From positions 14,756,001 through 14,820,000 of the forward strand of contig NC_061126.1 of NCBI RefSeq assembly GCF_905220365.1: DNA of 64,000 nt, in the 5' to 3' direction. The first letter of the stretch is position 1; each line of letters opens with the position of its first letter. A program made the translations under genes and the position numbers. Below the pieces are notes generated by a model, which saw only the letters and a list, made by a program, of their open reading frames with translations, was not told where the DNA came from and did not search any database. Positions 54,576-64,000 of this stretch are shown here, piece after piece. Origin of the DNA: Vanessa cardui. Lineage: Eukaryota > Arthropoda > Insecta > Lepidoptera > Nymphalidae.

Positions 54576-55524
54576 GTCTTGAACCAGTTATGATTTTTGA
54601 ACAGATTTTTTAAATTTTAATCTGTAGTGGCCCAATCATTAGAATACAATTATACTGGAACAAATTATAAACCTTATCCTCAACGAAGAAATTTTCGAAT
54701 CCTCTATATATCTAGTAATTACAAATAATTTGTGAATATATACACCGTCAAGACAGTTGTCTCTTGATTGTTATCAAAGAAGATTATTAAGTATCGAGTA
54801 TTACAAAGATCAATAGTTAGCCCAAAATATTAAAGTTGAATCTTCCCAACGCTTGTTAATACAGTTAAATGTTGATTCCTTATCTCTTCAAAGGAAACAC
54901 GTACAAGTAAGTCGAACTTAATCTCATCTGACAGATACTTGGCTTATCTTTTGTTCTACAAAGCCAAGATACAATTTCGGAGATAGTGGACATTCTAACA
55001 GGGGTGAGTTTCATTCCATTCACTATGTCAACGTTGAATTCTGTTTCGTTTTCCTTTTTATTATTATTTTGTCGAAAGTTTTATATATATGCTGAATATT
55101 TTATCTAAGTTAAAAAAATATGTATAGTAATTGAAGTTAGGATTATTGGATATCTAGTAAAGATCGAAATTTGGTGATGATATTTCTCATTCTATTACAA
55201 AATGTTTTTTTATTTTAGAATAATTTTGTGCATGCACTTATTAACATATCGCTGGCTAATCAATAGGAAGGTTCTACATTCCAGCTTCAACTGCTATTGA
55301 GTCAGTATAGGTACACTCAATAAACCTGTAATCTCAGATCTGTGAGTGATATGGTCCAAGTCATCTCAGTACCAAAGAGGTAAAGTGACCATTAGCCATC
55401 AGTAACTACAGCTCCAGTACATTGTTTGAGTTTTGCTCATCTCCCTTGGCATACTAAATTAATTTATAAAAGAGCGAATTAAATTCCACTTACCTGATTA
55501 TATTGACATAATATATTGACAAAG
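54576..55524. other. Unassigned AT-rich stretch
   Basis: No feature recognised. Possible scraps of SINE-like sequence around 55310-55400 are too decayed to call. Confidence 0.4.
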
Positions 55525-55590
55525 GACATAATATCTTCAGACATATGGTTCCCAAGGTTGATGGATGGGCATATTTCTTAGTGTTTTATG
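55525..55590 (+). repeat. SINE-B fragment
   Basis: GGACATAATATCTTCAGACA, GGTTCCCAAGGTTGATGG. Confidence 0.45.
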
Positions 55591-56026
55591 TAAGTTTAGT
55601 ATTGCAGCAACCTTTATTTTCAAAGTCTGCTTTTCGATTAAGTTGTCTGGAAGAAATGTCTAACTAGCTGTATATCAGATCCTTATTCTACATTTTATTG
55701 TATCAAACTCTATTCTCCAGCATTGTACAGTAAAGCGAGCAATAAATAAATTGAATATTTATTATATTCAAATAAGGAACTTCAATCAGAATTATGTTTC
55801 CAGTTAAATGGCTATTCAAGGCACATACACATCATACTTTGGTAGAATAAGCAAAACATCTTGAATGCCTTCATGTCTCAGATGTTCGGGTGAAATAAGC
55901 CATGAAACTCATTGAAGTGCGTCGGAAACGCAATTAACCGAGTAGCCTCGTTCACGTTCAGTACTTAGCTTTCCATACTAATACGGTTATCGGTTTTTGT
56001 TGTGTTTTTTATAATTTTTGTTTTTG
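55591..56026. other. Unassigned AT-rich stretch
   Basis: No feature recognised up to the truncated SINE-A. Confidence 0.45.
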
Positions 56027-56220
56027 TTATAATTCATTTCGTGCTCACTGGCGAAGGAAAACATCCTGAGGAAACCTAATGTATCTAATTTCGTAAAATT
56101 CTGCCACATATGTATACCAACGTGCATTGGAACAGCGTGATGGAATATGTTCCAAACCTTCTCCTCAAAGGGCGAGAAGGCCTTAGCCCAGCAGTGGGAA
56201 ATTTACAGACTGTTGTTGTT
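56027..56220 (+). mobile_element. SINE-A, 5' truncated
   Basis: Starts at TTATAATTCATTTCGTGCTC and runs to GCAGTGGGAAATTTACAGAC and TGTTGTTGTTATAG. The tRNA head is absent. Confidence 0.8.
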
Positions 56221-56889
56221 ATAGTCGTTACAATGGTATATACATTATTTTTTTATAGATAGCATTGAACCATGGACCTACCATGACGTCTTGACTCATT
56301 CTGCCTACGGCAGACAATCCCTAGGCAATCCCTATTTATATTGTAGTAATTGATACATATGATATATGGTTTTTCCAGGTGATTCTCAAGCCAACCCTGT
56401 TAAAACTTTACTCTGCTAAAGTCTGTCTGTCTATTTTTAATACACGAATTAAAAATATTTGCAAATTGATTTCTTCAAAATGTGTGCAAAAAACCTGCGA
56501 CCACGATATGTATCAGTATATCTTTTAAAGACAAGCCACACTCATGCTAATGATTTACGTCATAATGTAATATATTTTGTGGTTAATTTAGTTAAAATTA
56601 ATCCCCGCAAATAAATATCATAGACAATTTACAAAAAATTTATATAAAAGTATGTACATGATATAATTTTAGATTTGAATCAGTACATCCTATATAAATT
56701 ATAGGTAATTTCAAAGAAAGAGATCTGAAATAGATCTCGAAAAGAAGTAGGAAAGGAAAAGTATTGAATGGATGCACTAGTGTTCATAATATTTTGTATA
56801 AGGATTACTTATGTATGTGTGCGTATCATTCAATCCGTATTTTACATTGAAGCTGCGTCGTGGCCTGACCTTCAAAAAACATTGTTATC
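56221..56889. other. Unassigned AT-rich stretch
   Basis: No feature recognised between the two SINE-A pieces. Confidence 0.45.
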
Positions 56890-56943
56890 AAAAAGCGAGA
56901 TGAATCCTTTGCCCAACAGTGGGATATTAACAGACTGTTACTT
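56890..56943 (+). repeat. SINE-A 3' fragment
   Basis: CCTTTGCCCAACAGTGGGAT then ATTAACAGACTGTTACTT. The plus frame at 56768-57034 crosses it and is not credible as a gene. Confidence 0.6.
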
Positions 56944-57821
56944 GGAAGCCTTGAAAGACCTTATGATTTTTTCCAATATTTTCTTAGCAGTTTATTTAAA
57001 AAATGGTTTTAATATTTTCATCGCAATAAGCTAGCCGTTCACCGTCCGCTGTTATCGGATATGGATCGCAAGATGTCAGGCGCACGTTGCGGTTGTGTTA
57101 TCAGAAGACCACAATTTCTTGTGTTTGACACAAACTGTCGGCCAGCGCATTACTGTATCGGCTTTCCTACGTTAAGTTTAGATTAAATTGTAGTAAGCTA
57201 CTTTCATGGATATTTTATAGACGAAACTGATTTTAGTCGACAAAGAAAGCATCAGCTAGTTTGTTTTTGAAAATTGTTGATAAATCACAAAAAGTTAGTT
57301 ATTTTGGACCATATTGACCAAGCATTATACTAGTGGCATAAATATATCAATTGTTTTACAAAACAATTTATGATACATATTTGGACTGCTACACTTTTTG
57401 TTTTACCGTTTTGGCTAAATAGATTACATTTATTTTAAAGAATTTTTATACAACGAAGAGAATAAATCTTACCGAAATATGATTAATGGAGTTTTATTAT
57501 TAAAGGAGCTAATACACTATCATTCAAGCTCTGTATAGAAAGTGATTCAGCTATTTCGAAGACAAACTTTAAACTGAAAAATTTCGAACTTAAAAGAATT
57601 TCGCACGATCAGGTATTCTTTTAAAATATTTATCAAAGGGGCAGGATGTTTTTAACTGACTCATCATTTTTGCGTTCACCCATAATTTGTGAAACTCGCT
57701 TTACGTTTTCAAAAACTTTTAATTGCTTACACAATTTTACATAAATGACAATATTGGACAATGTCGAGTTTGATATTTTCAAAAGTTGACGAGTTTGAGT
57801 TTGCTTAGTTAGTTAGTTAAA
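56944..57821. other. Unassigned; GC-elevated patch at 57030-57180
   Basis: GCCGTTCACCGTCCGCTG to CGGCCAGCGCATTACTGTAT is GC-elevated and may be regulatory or conserved. The rest, AT-rich, would be the 3' flank of the minus-strand gene candidate; AATAAA on the minus strand lies at about 57428-57434. TTAG is repeated three to four times at 57804-57819. Confidence 0.4.
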
Positions 57822-58127
57822 CTATACGTCGAATTCTCTGCATTGACAAGACTCATGTTTCGGTAACCAGTGTTCTTGAACGCAGTGAACTTGGCGTTTT
57901 CTTCTTTGACGCCTTCGTAGTTTTTTATCATCGTAATCAGATTTTTGCTTCAGATTGGTGTTGCTGCGTGGCTTACGAAGTCGTGACACTTCTTTTCCTT
58001 CTCTACCATAATTACGTTTTACGTAATAGTTGGCTAACTTCAAGGTATATAATATGAGCAGTAAAATTGCGCCGTAATAAAAAATCTTTTCTATTGGATT
58101 CTCTTCGGGTTCCCTGTAAACGAGCAT
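57822..58127 (-). CDS. Candidate small single-pass membrane protein, 101 aa
   Basis: ATG at 58127-58125 (context gccgaaATGc, G at -3) to TAG at 57824-57822, uninterrupted by repeats. Codon use is mixed, unlike chance AT-rich frames. Residues 15-29 (IFYYGAILLLILYTL) form one hydrophobic segment. Residues 37-79 are very basic, with RRRQRRKR at 71-78, a possible nuclear-type or furin-type site. The C-terminus has three cysteines (82, 94, 96) and one tryptophan (87). By the positive-inside rule the basic part would be cytosolic. Alternatively the hydrophobic segment is a signal peptide and RRRQRRKR a processing site releasing a short Cys-containing peptide. The frame is open upstream of the ATG for about 20 codons without another ATG. 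No family recognised and no neighbour gives context. Confidence 0.5.
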   Translation of the reverse strand: MLVYREPEENPIEKIFYYGAILLLILYTLKLANYYVKRNYGREGKEVSRLRKPRSNTNLKQKSDYDDKKLRRRQRRKRQVHCVQEHWLPKHESCQCREFDV

Positions 58128-58989
58128 TTCGGCAGATTGTTGTTTTTTGAACGTATTAATATGAGTTAAAAATGAAATATTAAAATCATCGTTTTATTCA
58201 CTTTGGATTTGATATCTGACGTTGTCAATAATATTGTATTCATATAGTTTATTTAAAGACAATAATGAAACCTTTTTAATGATTTTAAATGACGATATTT
58301 GAATATTTAATTCAATTCAATGCTGTAAATCAGTGATTCTAAAAATACTTTCATGAGCCTTACTTGAATAAAGAATTGATTTTTTTTATATTTATTTGTT
58401 CTGATTCAAATGATTACTCATTAATACATCTGTGCTGGATACTTAAATTATTTTCTTCTATCGATACATCAATATCGACCCTAATACCATTACAAAAGTA
58501 ATTAAGTATTTCAAAAAAATCTCTTCAAATTACATTGTTATTTTCAAATGAAATTATGAAGAAACTGAAAAATATAGCTAGCTCAAATTATTAGCTTAAA
58601 TCAAGCTAAAAGGACATAGGCCAAATTATTAAATAATTATTTTTTTATCTTATACTATTATGCATACTCCGCATTTATCTATTGTATTCAACTAATAAAT
58701 AAATAATGTAATGTCACAATATGACTGAACTTGTATATATTTGAATAGTTGCTAGCGACGTATTTCACAGTGAGGTGTAACTTTGAGATAAGTTTTCAAC
58801 AACCGCTTTTGTACCGAATGCAATTGTCGCCGCGTCTGGCTCCCAATGACAAACTTTGTAATGAAGGCTGATGCGCGAGGCTTCGAATTATGACGGTGTC
58901 AGCAATTTGACACATCAATATCTATATATAATAGCTGTTTATATTAACCATTTGAACTTGTATATTGTGTTGGAAGATGTTCTGCCACA
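58128..58989. other. Unassigned AT-rich stretch, 5' flank of gene candidate
   Basis: No recognisable repeat. On the minus strand it would be the upstream region of the small protein; I see no clear TATA/initiator pair that stands out from the AT background. Confidence 0.4.
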
Positions 58990-59270
58990 TACATATATAA
59001 TTATTAACATTATGAAAGTAACTCTGCCTGTCTATCTGTCGCTCTTTCACAACCAAACCGCTGAACTGATTTTGATGAAATTTGGTATGAAGCAAACTTG
59101 AAAAAAAGAAAAAAAGCCTACTCCTGGTGTTGCAGATGTCCATGGGCGGTGGTAGTCACCTTCCATCAGGTGAGCCTCCTGCTCGTTTGCCACCTACTCC
59201 ATAAAAAAAAGAACTCCAAGAAGGCTACTTTTTTGCCTAACACGTAACAACCAACAGCCAAAAACGACTA
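58990..59270 (+). mobile_element. Helitron-type element, family 2, interrupted
   Basis: AGTAACTCTGCCTGTCTATC, AACCAAACCGCTGAACTGAT and TGGTATGAAGCAAACTTG on the left. CTCCAAGAAGGCTACTTTTT and GCCTAACACGTAACAACC on the right. The middle is split by the poly(A) element at 59111-59203. The ends are decayed. Confidence 0.7.
59111..59203 (+). mobile_element. 5'-truncated poly(A) element with 10-bp target duplication
   Basis: TGTTGCAGATGTCCATGGGC, GGTGGTAGTCACCTTCCATC, AGGTGAGCCTCCTGCTCGTT, TGCCACCTACTCCATAAA. AAAAAAAGAA flanks it at 59101-59110 and 59204-59213. Its 3' part is related to the end of SINE-B (GGTGACCACTTACCATCAGG to CGTCCGCC...CCATAAAA), so both are probably mobilised by one LINE that recognises this tail. 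Confidence 0.75.
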
Positions 59271-59642
59271 CGAATATATATCATCACACCAGCTCTTGAC
59301 CAGCGAGGTGGCATACATTTTAGGATTCTCCATTCCAGTCCGGTTCAAATCAATTAACATGTGAACTATTTACAGACTCTGTCAGATTTGCATCTGAGTA
59401 ATGTCTATATTAGGTCTTGCGCTTTTGCAATTCTATGAAACTATAACAGTTAACAAGATGATGACAATCACACACGTGACGTCAATAGTAAAAATTGAAA
59501 GAGTTTGAGCTTTGTGTTGTAATGTTATTTTGGATATTTATTAGTTATGCTTAAATTAAGCGCTTAAAAAAATTTTCCTTGATTGATTGGTACAGAACGT
59601 AAATACTAATATTTTGTTACTATTAAATGTAATATTTAGTAA
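59271..59642. other. Unassigned stretch
   Basis: No feature recognised between the split Helitron-type element and the next SINE-A. Confidence 0.45.
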
Positions 59643-59900
59643 GAGGCGAGATGGCGCCGTGGTTAGAAGGCGTGCATCTTAACCGATGACTGCGGGTTCA
59701 AACCCAAGCACTAGTCAATATATATGTGCTAATTTTGTGTTTATGATTCATCTTCGAAAACATCGTGAAAAAAACCTGCATGTCACTAATTTTATCGAAA
59801 TCCTGCCATATGTGTATTCCACCAAACCTCATTAGAACAGCGTGGTGGAATATGTTCAAGCCTTCTCCTCAAAGAGAAGAGATACTTTAGTAGTAGTAGT
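59643..59900 (+). mobile_element. SINE-A, with central deletion
   Basis: GCGAGATGGCGCCGTGGTTA, GGTTCAAACCC, TTCATCTTCGAAAACATCGT (CTCGGCGGTGAAGG lost), GGTGGAATATGTTCAAGCC. The end is replaced by a TAGTAGTAGTTAG-like repeat. Confidence 0.75.
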
Positions 59901-60274
59901 TAGTGTAGCAACAGTAGACTGTTAATGTAAATGTGATATTTAAATTAAGGTATTAATAATTCTGCGATGAAATATTACCGTTTTATAAAGATTAATTACA
60001 GATGGAGTATGTTTAGCCATGCTTGAAATATTTAAAAACTTTTCCAAGGTATTCGACCTCGGTATTTCTTGTGTCGTGGTTTTTCTAAATTGGTTTTTAT
60101 ATTTCATTTATGAATTGCGGTTTTGAAAGTGAATTTTATTGATAGTTTACCTCAATGACAAATCATAATATTTTGCACCGTGGCATGTTTAGGTATTTTA
60201 TTATTATTTATCAATATTGCGCAAATATCAACTTGGTTCTATTTATAATATGTAGATGAAGAACGGATTGTATA
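59901..60274. other. Unassigned AT-rich stretch
   Basis: No feature recognised up to the left terminus of the MITE. Confidence 0.45.
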
Positions 60275-60572
60275 TGTCAGCGTAAAATTGTAAATACCGT
60301 TAGATTATAATCTATCTCGCGAAATTGTAAACTGACGAAAGATTGCGAACGTTTACCTACACAATAAAACATATACAGTTTCGATAGCTCATAATATTTC
60401 GATTACTTTAGATTATTTATCGTTTAACTTAAATTTACTTCGATAGATTATAAACTACCGAATACTAATCCGTTAATTGAATGTATATCACAGTACACAA
60501 TAGTTCACAATGTCTCGACATGGAAGAATGGATCGATTATAAATTAACGGTATTTACAATTTTACGGTGACA
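60275..60572. mobile_element. MITE with about 40-bp inverted termini, TA target
   Basis: Left terminus TGTCAGCGTAAAATTGTAAA then TACCGTTAGATTATAATC. The reverse complement of the right terminus is TGTCACCGTAAAATTGTAAA then TACCGTTAATTTATAATC. About 35 of the first 38 bases match. TA stands on both sides (60273-60274 and 60573-60574). 298 bp, no coding capacity. A TA duplication fits Tc1/mariner-type mobilisation, though the termini are not diagnostic. The interior also repeats AAATTGTAAACTGACGAAAG and GATAGATTATAAACTACCG, partly palindromic. Confidence 0.8.
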
Positions 60573-60576
60573 TACA

Positions 60577-60670
60577 TAATAAATAAATGCGAAAGTAAAT
60601 CTGTCTGTCAACTTTTCAGGCTTACATCTCAGAATTTAGATGAAATTTGGAAAACAGATTCGTTCTCTGA
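60577..60670 (+). repeat. Helitron-type 5' fragment
   Basis: ATAAATGCGAAAGTAAATCT, GTCTGTCAACTTTTCAGGC, GATGAAATTTGGAAAACAG. Its usual start (TATACTAATATTATAAATG) is cut, with the MITE immediately to the left. Confidence 0.5.
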
Positions 60671-60838
60671 AATGAAGGATTTAAACTGTTTGCACTGCAC
60701 ATTGTATGTCATACATTAATTAACATCTAGTGGATTTTAACTTACAAGGACAAGGATATGCATATTTCAAGTATTTAAATAATACATATAAAATAATCAT
60801 ATAGGGTATTGATACTGGGTCATTTATGCATATTAAGT

Positions 60839-61015
60839 AACAGTCTGTTAATGTCTTACAGTTGGGCTAATAAGATCTTCTGTCCTTTTGGAGGAGCAGA
60901 AGGTTCACAGATTTCATCACGTTGCTCTAAATAACATTGAGAATTCCATTGATATAAGATAGATACCAATTTTCATATGTTATTCTCCGTCACTGCTAAG
61001 CATGTGTTATTTTGA
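60839..61015 (-). repeat. Decayed SINE-A
   Basis: AACAGTCTGTTAATGTCTTA, GTTGGGCTAATAAGATCTTC, TTCTCCGTCACTGCTAAGCA. The reverse head is lost. Confidence 0.6.
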
Positions 61016-61194
61016 ACGAAAGAAAGAAAGTAATGTTTATTAGGACATGAGATACTAAAAAGTATAAAAATAAAAAAACAACAAAAATAAGAAACACTTT
61101 AACTAATTATAACTAATGACTAAATAATCTACAAAAAACAAAAACAAAACAATGATACGTTTTAGATGTACTCCGAGGGTAAGGATGAATGCCG

Positions 61195-61216
61195 GAGCTG
61201 AGATGGCCCGGTGGTT
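61195..61216 (+). repeat. Isolated SINE-A head
   Basis: GAGCTGAGATGGCCCGGTGG then TT. The A-box part only, about 25 bases ahead of a complete SINE-A. Compare the duplicated head at 26471-26512. Confidence 0.7.
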
Positions 61217-61240
61217 TTTATGTGTTTGCTTAACTAAAAT

Positions 61241-61550
61241 AGTTGAGATGACAGAGTGGTTAGAACACGTGCATCTTAACCGATAATTGCTGGTTCAAAC
61301 CCAGGCAAGCACCACTACATATATGTGCTTAATTTGTGTTTATAATTCATCTCGTGCTCGGCGGTGAAGGAAAACATCATGAGGAAACCTGCATGTGTCC
61401 AATTTCATTGAAATTCTGCCACTTTTGCATTCCACCAACCCGCATTGGAACAGCGTGGTGGAATATGTTCCAAGCCCTCTCCTTAATGGGAGAGGAGGCC
61501 TTATCCCAGCAGTGGGAAATTTTTCAGGCTGTTACTTTTCTTTAATATAT
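61241..61550 (+). mobile_element. SINE-A, full length
   Basis: GTTGAGATGACAGAGTGGTT, TGGTTCAAACCCAGGCAAGC, CTCGTGCTCGGCGGTGAAGG, GGAGAGGAGGCCTTATCCCA, GGCTGTTACTTTTCTTTA. Frames at 61336 and 61395 are SINE translations. Confidence 0.9.
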
Positions 61551-62035
61551 ATCTTAAACGAACCATTGTTACAATCCCTAAAATCACCCATATTGTTCAA
61601 CAGCATCTAATTACACGAGGCAGACAATTTTACTGTTATTTTGTATGAAATATCCGACGTAGTATAGAAGCGGCAGTTAATAACGACATTACTCGTCGCC
61701 ATAACTCCATTGTTGTAGTCACGTGACTGATACGTGCATTGGATTTGCGGGAAACCGAGTTACTTTGTGCTCAGACAATTTCATCATACTTTGAAAAGGG
61801 AATGAATATAACGTGTCCACATAAAAGCGAGTTTGCAATAAATGCATTAAAATGGGATTCTAAAGTTTTTTTCCATTGAGAACTTCTATTATATATTTTT
61901 ATTTTCATTCGTTTGACGTAGATTTCGTTGATAAATTTATTTCATTTAATGGTTTGTTGTTAAAAGTATTTTCATGTCAATGTTTGTGTCACAAAAAAGA
62001 ATAATGATTCGTATTTTTTATCTTTTAGACTTTTT
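61551..62035. other. Unassigned; GC-elevated patch at 61660-61790
   Basis: GACATTACTCGTCGCCATAA to GTGCATTGGATTTGCGGGAA looks less AT-biased without a coding frame. The remainder is AT-rich. Confidence 0.4.
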
Positions 62036-62330
62036 TAGACTTTTTTTATGGTATAGGTTGGTGGACGAGCAGATGGGCCAAATGATGGTAAGTGGTTACC
62101 ATCACCCATAGACAATGACGCTGTAAGAAATATAAACTATTCCTTACATCGTCAATGTGCCATCAACCTTGGGAACTAAGTTGTTATGTCCCTTGTGCCT
62201 GCAGTTACACTGGCTCACTCACCCTTCAAACCGGAACATAACAATACTGAGTACTGTTATTTGGCGGTAGAATAACTGATGAGTGGGTGGTACCTACCCA
62301 GACGGGCTTGCACAAAGCCCTACCACCAAG
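62036..62330 (-). mobile_element. SINE-B, full length
   Basis: TTTTTTTATGGTATAGGTTG, GTGGACGAGCAGATGGGCCA, GGCTCACTCACCCTTCAAAC, GAGTGGGTGGTACCTACCCA, CACAAAGCCCTACCACCAAG. Preceded by a repeated TTTTAGACTTTTTTAGAC. Confidence 0.9.
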
Positions 62331-62365
62331 TAAACTGGAAAACATTGCTTTTATAAGCATAACCT

Positions 62366-62450
62366 TCACTATATATTATAAAACGAAATCTCCGTCTGTC
62401 TGTCTGTTCGTGATAAGCTCCAAAACGACCGAACGGATTTTCATGAGCTA
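62366..62450 (+). repeat. Helitron-type 5' fragment
   Basis: TCACTATATATTATAAAACG, TCTGTCTGTCTGTTCGTGAT, CGAACGGATTTTCATGAGC. No 3' end seen. Confidence 0.5.
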
Positions 62451-62506
62451 TCCACTATTAGGAAAAGGAATACATAAGGAAGGTTTAGAAGGAAAGAGGA
62501 AGGCTT

Positions 62507-62570
62507 GGTTTGAACCAGAAATCATCGGGTAGGATGCACGTGTTCCAACCACTGGGATATCTTGGCTCGC
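62507..62570 (-). repeat. SINE-A head-side fragment
   Basis: TTGGTTTGAACCAGAAATCA, GGATGCACGTGTTCCAACCA, CTGGGATATCTTGGCTC. Confidence 0.65.
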
Positions 62571-62725
62571 ATCGCAAATATATTAAACCCATATCAGTGT
62601 TATATGATTATGGGTAATGTATTGTACTTTTTGAATGATAGGCAAAGAAAACACCGACCTCAAAGAACCAGAGAAGGATGTATTCCTTCTTGTAGCTTCT
62701 TTTTTAATTTTATTGTGTTTTACAA

Positions 62726-63000
62726 TCTATGCATACAATAAAATTGGAATGTCTGTTTGTAATATTAAAATAACCACTCTTCACTAACTGCATATGATTG
62801 TATGCACGGTACACATAACGAAATAAGTTTTTCTACAATTTTTCAGTCTGTCTGTCTATTCCGACTAATCTCTGGAACGAATGGACCGATTTTGATGGGA
62901 CTCTCAGTAGCGGATAGGTGATGTAATAAGGAGTAACTAAGGTTACAATAATAACGTTTTTGTTTAATTTAAACGCGTAGAAGATCGCTGGCACAGGTTG
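62726..63000 (+). mobile_element. Helitron-type element, family 1
   Basis: A|TCTATGCATACAATAAAATT, AATATTAAAATAACCACTC, CTAATCTCTGGAACGAATGG, TTTAATTTAAACGCGTAG, and an end at GCACAGGTTG (decayed from CACAGCTAG). Sister of 1538 and 3613. Confidence 0.75.
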
Positions 63001-63265
63001 CTTTTGAAATAAATCAATTAATTAAATATTACATGCATTTCGAAATATTTAATTCGGTAAATAGTTGTTGTTTCACGTATTAATACATAGAATTTGCAAA
63101 ACGTACATAATATTAGAACTTTGCATTCGTAAAGCTCAACGAATGCCTGCAAGGTAAGCTTACAGAAACGCAAATTAACATCTTCCAGCGTCATATCATA
63201 ATTAGTTCCTCGCCCCGGATTCCCACGTACAGTTTGTTGGTCTACATAGAACATAAATGACGTCA

Positions 63266-63531
63266 CTAGCGACCCGTCCCGGCTTCGCATGGGACATAAG
63301 TTCTTTTGTATATTTTTACCTTTTGTGTGTATTTTTTTGTTACTTTCTTCCGACATGTGTAGCGATTGTTATTATCTTTCAACTTATTTACACAAAAACC
63401 TTAAAAAATTATTTACCTAAACCGACTGTCTATAAGTGTAAACCGCATGAAAATCCGTTCAGTAAACTTGGAGTATATCGCAAACACACAGACAGATGTG
63501 TCCAGGGGACATCGTTTTAAAATATGTAGTG
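63266..63531 (-). mobile_element. Helitron-type element, family 5
   Basis: CTAGCGACCCGTCCCGGCTT then CGCATGGGAC at the left: complement of a strong 3' hairpin and CTAG, preceded by A. GAAAATCCGTTCAGTAAAC and CAAACACACAGACAGATG are inside, with a 5' end near CGTTTTAAAATATGTAG. Frames at 63018-63356 and 63257-63520 run across it and are spurious. Confidence 0.7.
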
Positions 63532-63734
63532 TATAAATACATGTAATTCCAGGCCCATCTTAGTCCATTCTGTAGGCATAGAAAAATCAATATAAGACCT
63601 CCTTCAAAAATCAAAATCCAACGAAGCACAGTGTACAAAGCGTAAATTAATTTTATTGTCTCTCTCTCCTTTACGTTTTAAATAATACTAAATAAATATC
63701 CAAAAATATTGAAAGTATGTAATGAATAAATATT

Positions 63735-63835
63735 AAAACCGATTTGTAGGTCTCTTACCCAATCAAAGACCCATCGAAATTGGTGTAGCCGTTCCAGAGA
63801 TTAGGCGGAACCAATAGAGAGACAGATAAAAATAG
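63735..63835 (-). repeat. Helitron-type fragment, family 1-like
   Basis: ACCCATCGAAATTGGTGTAG, CCGTTCCAGAGATTAGGCGG and GAGAGACAGATAAAAATAG are the complement of the family 1 interior (CTAATCTCTGGAACG). Confidence 0.5.
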
Positions 63836-64000
63836 TAAAAAAATGTTATATTGGTTATATAATTTACATTATATATTGGTATTGTTGCACGTGTGCAATA
63901 TAGATACTAAATATAGATCTATTTGTAGGAACTTTCGTAGTTCTAGTTCATCTTAAATAGACGTAAAATTTATAAAATAATACACAAAAGCGTTAATAAT

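Noticed and set aside
63018..63356. 112-codon minus-strand open frame
   Set aside because: It starts inside a Helitron-type element and runs out of it, follows AT bias, and has no motif.

Overview
This is AT-rich eukaryotic nuclear DNA from a moth or butterfly, most likely a nymphalid butterfly. The basis is dense recurrence of interspersed families I know from lepidopteran genomes: a tRNA-like SINE with the box-B sequence GGTTCAAACCC, a second poly(A)-tailed SINE-like family containing GGCGGACGAGC, short Helitron-type elements (5' TC, 3' CTRR, A|T insertion), and a LINE 3' tail reading CTTGAATAAAGTATATTTTG. There is no bacterial gene organisation, rRNA gene, true tRNA gene or CRISPR array. 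Family names are from memory and untested. Coordinates of decayed repeats are approximate to about 5-20 bases.

Layout. 0-5 kb: Helitron-type copies on both strands, two tRNA-headed SINE families and unassigned AT-rich sequence. 5.5-8.5 kb: a candidate DNA transposon of about 2.96 kb, bounded by 29-base inverted termini, with a recurring 13-base motif, a near-perfect triple tandem repeat and a LINE fragment inside. 9-16 kb: SINE and Helitron copies, and a possible first coding exon at 15.9 kb (+). 16.46-16.85 kb: a small TTAA-flanked inverted-repeat element. 19.5-20.9 kb: a decayed LINE with a reverse-transcriptase motif. 22-33 kb: many SINEs, including three informative nested insertions (25.3, 29.4 and 30.7 kb) and a possible last coding exon at 26.9-27.1 kb (+). 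33.6-39.6 kb: three splice-bounded candidate coding exons on the minus strand, separated by SINE-filled introns. 40-57 kb: mostly SINE and Helitron copies in unassigned sequence. 57.8-58.1 kb: the most gene-like intact frame, a 101-residue basic protein with one hydrophobic segment (-). 59-64 kb: further Helitron and SINE copies, a nested poly(A) insertion with target-site duplication, and a 298-base MITE.

Functionally the window is best read as intergenic or intronic DNA of one or more genes with long introns, heavily rebuilt by retroposition (SINE/LINE) and by Helitron and inverted-repeat DNA elements. I could not name any host gene. Candidate exons rest on open frame, codon regularity and splice-site context only.
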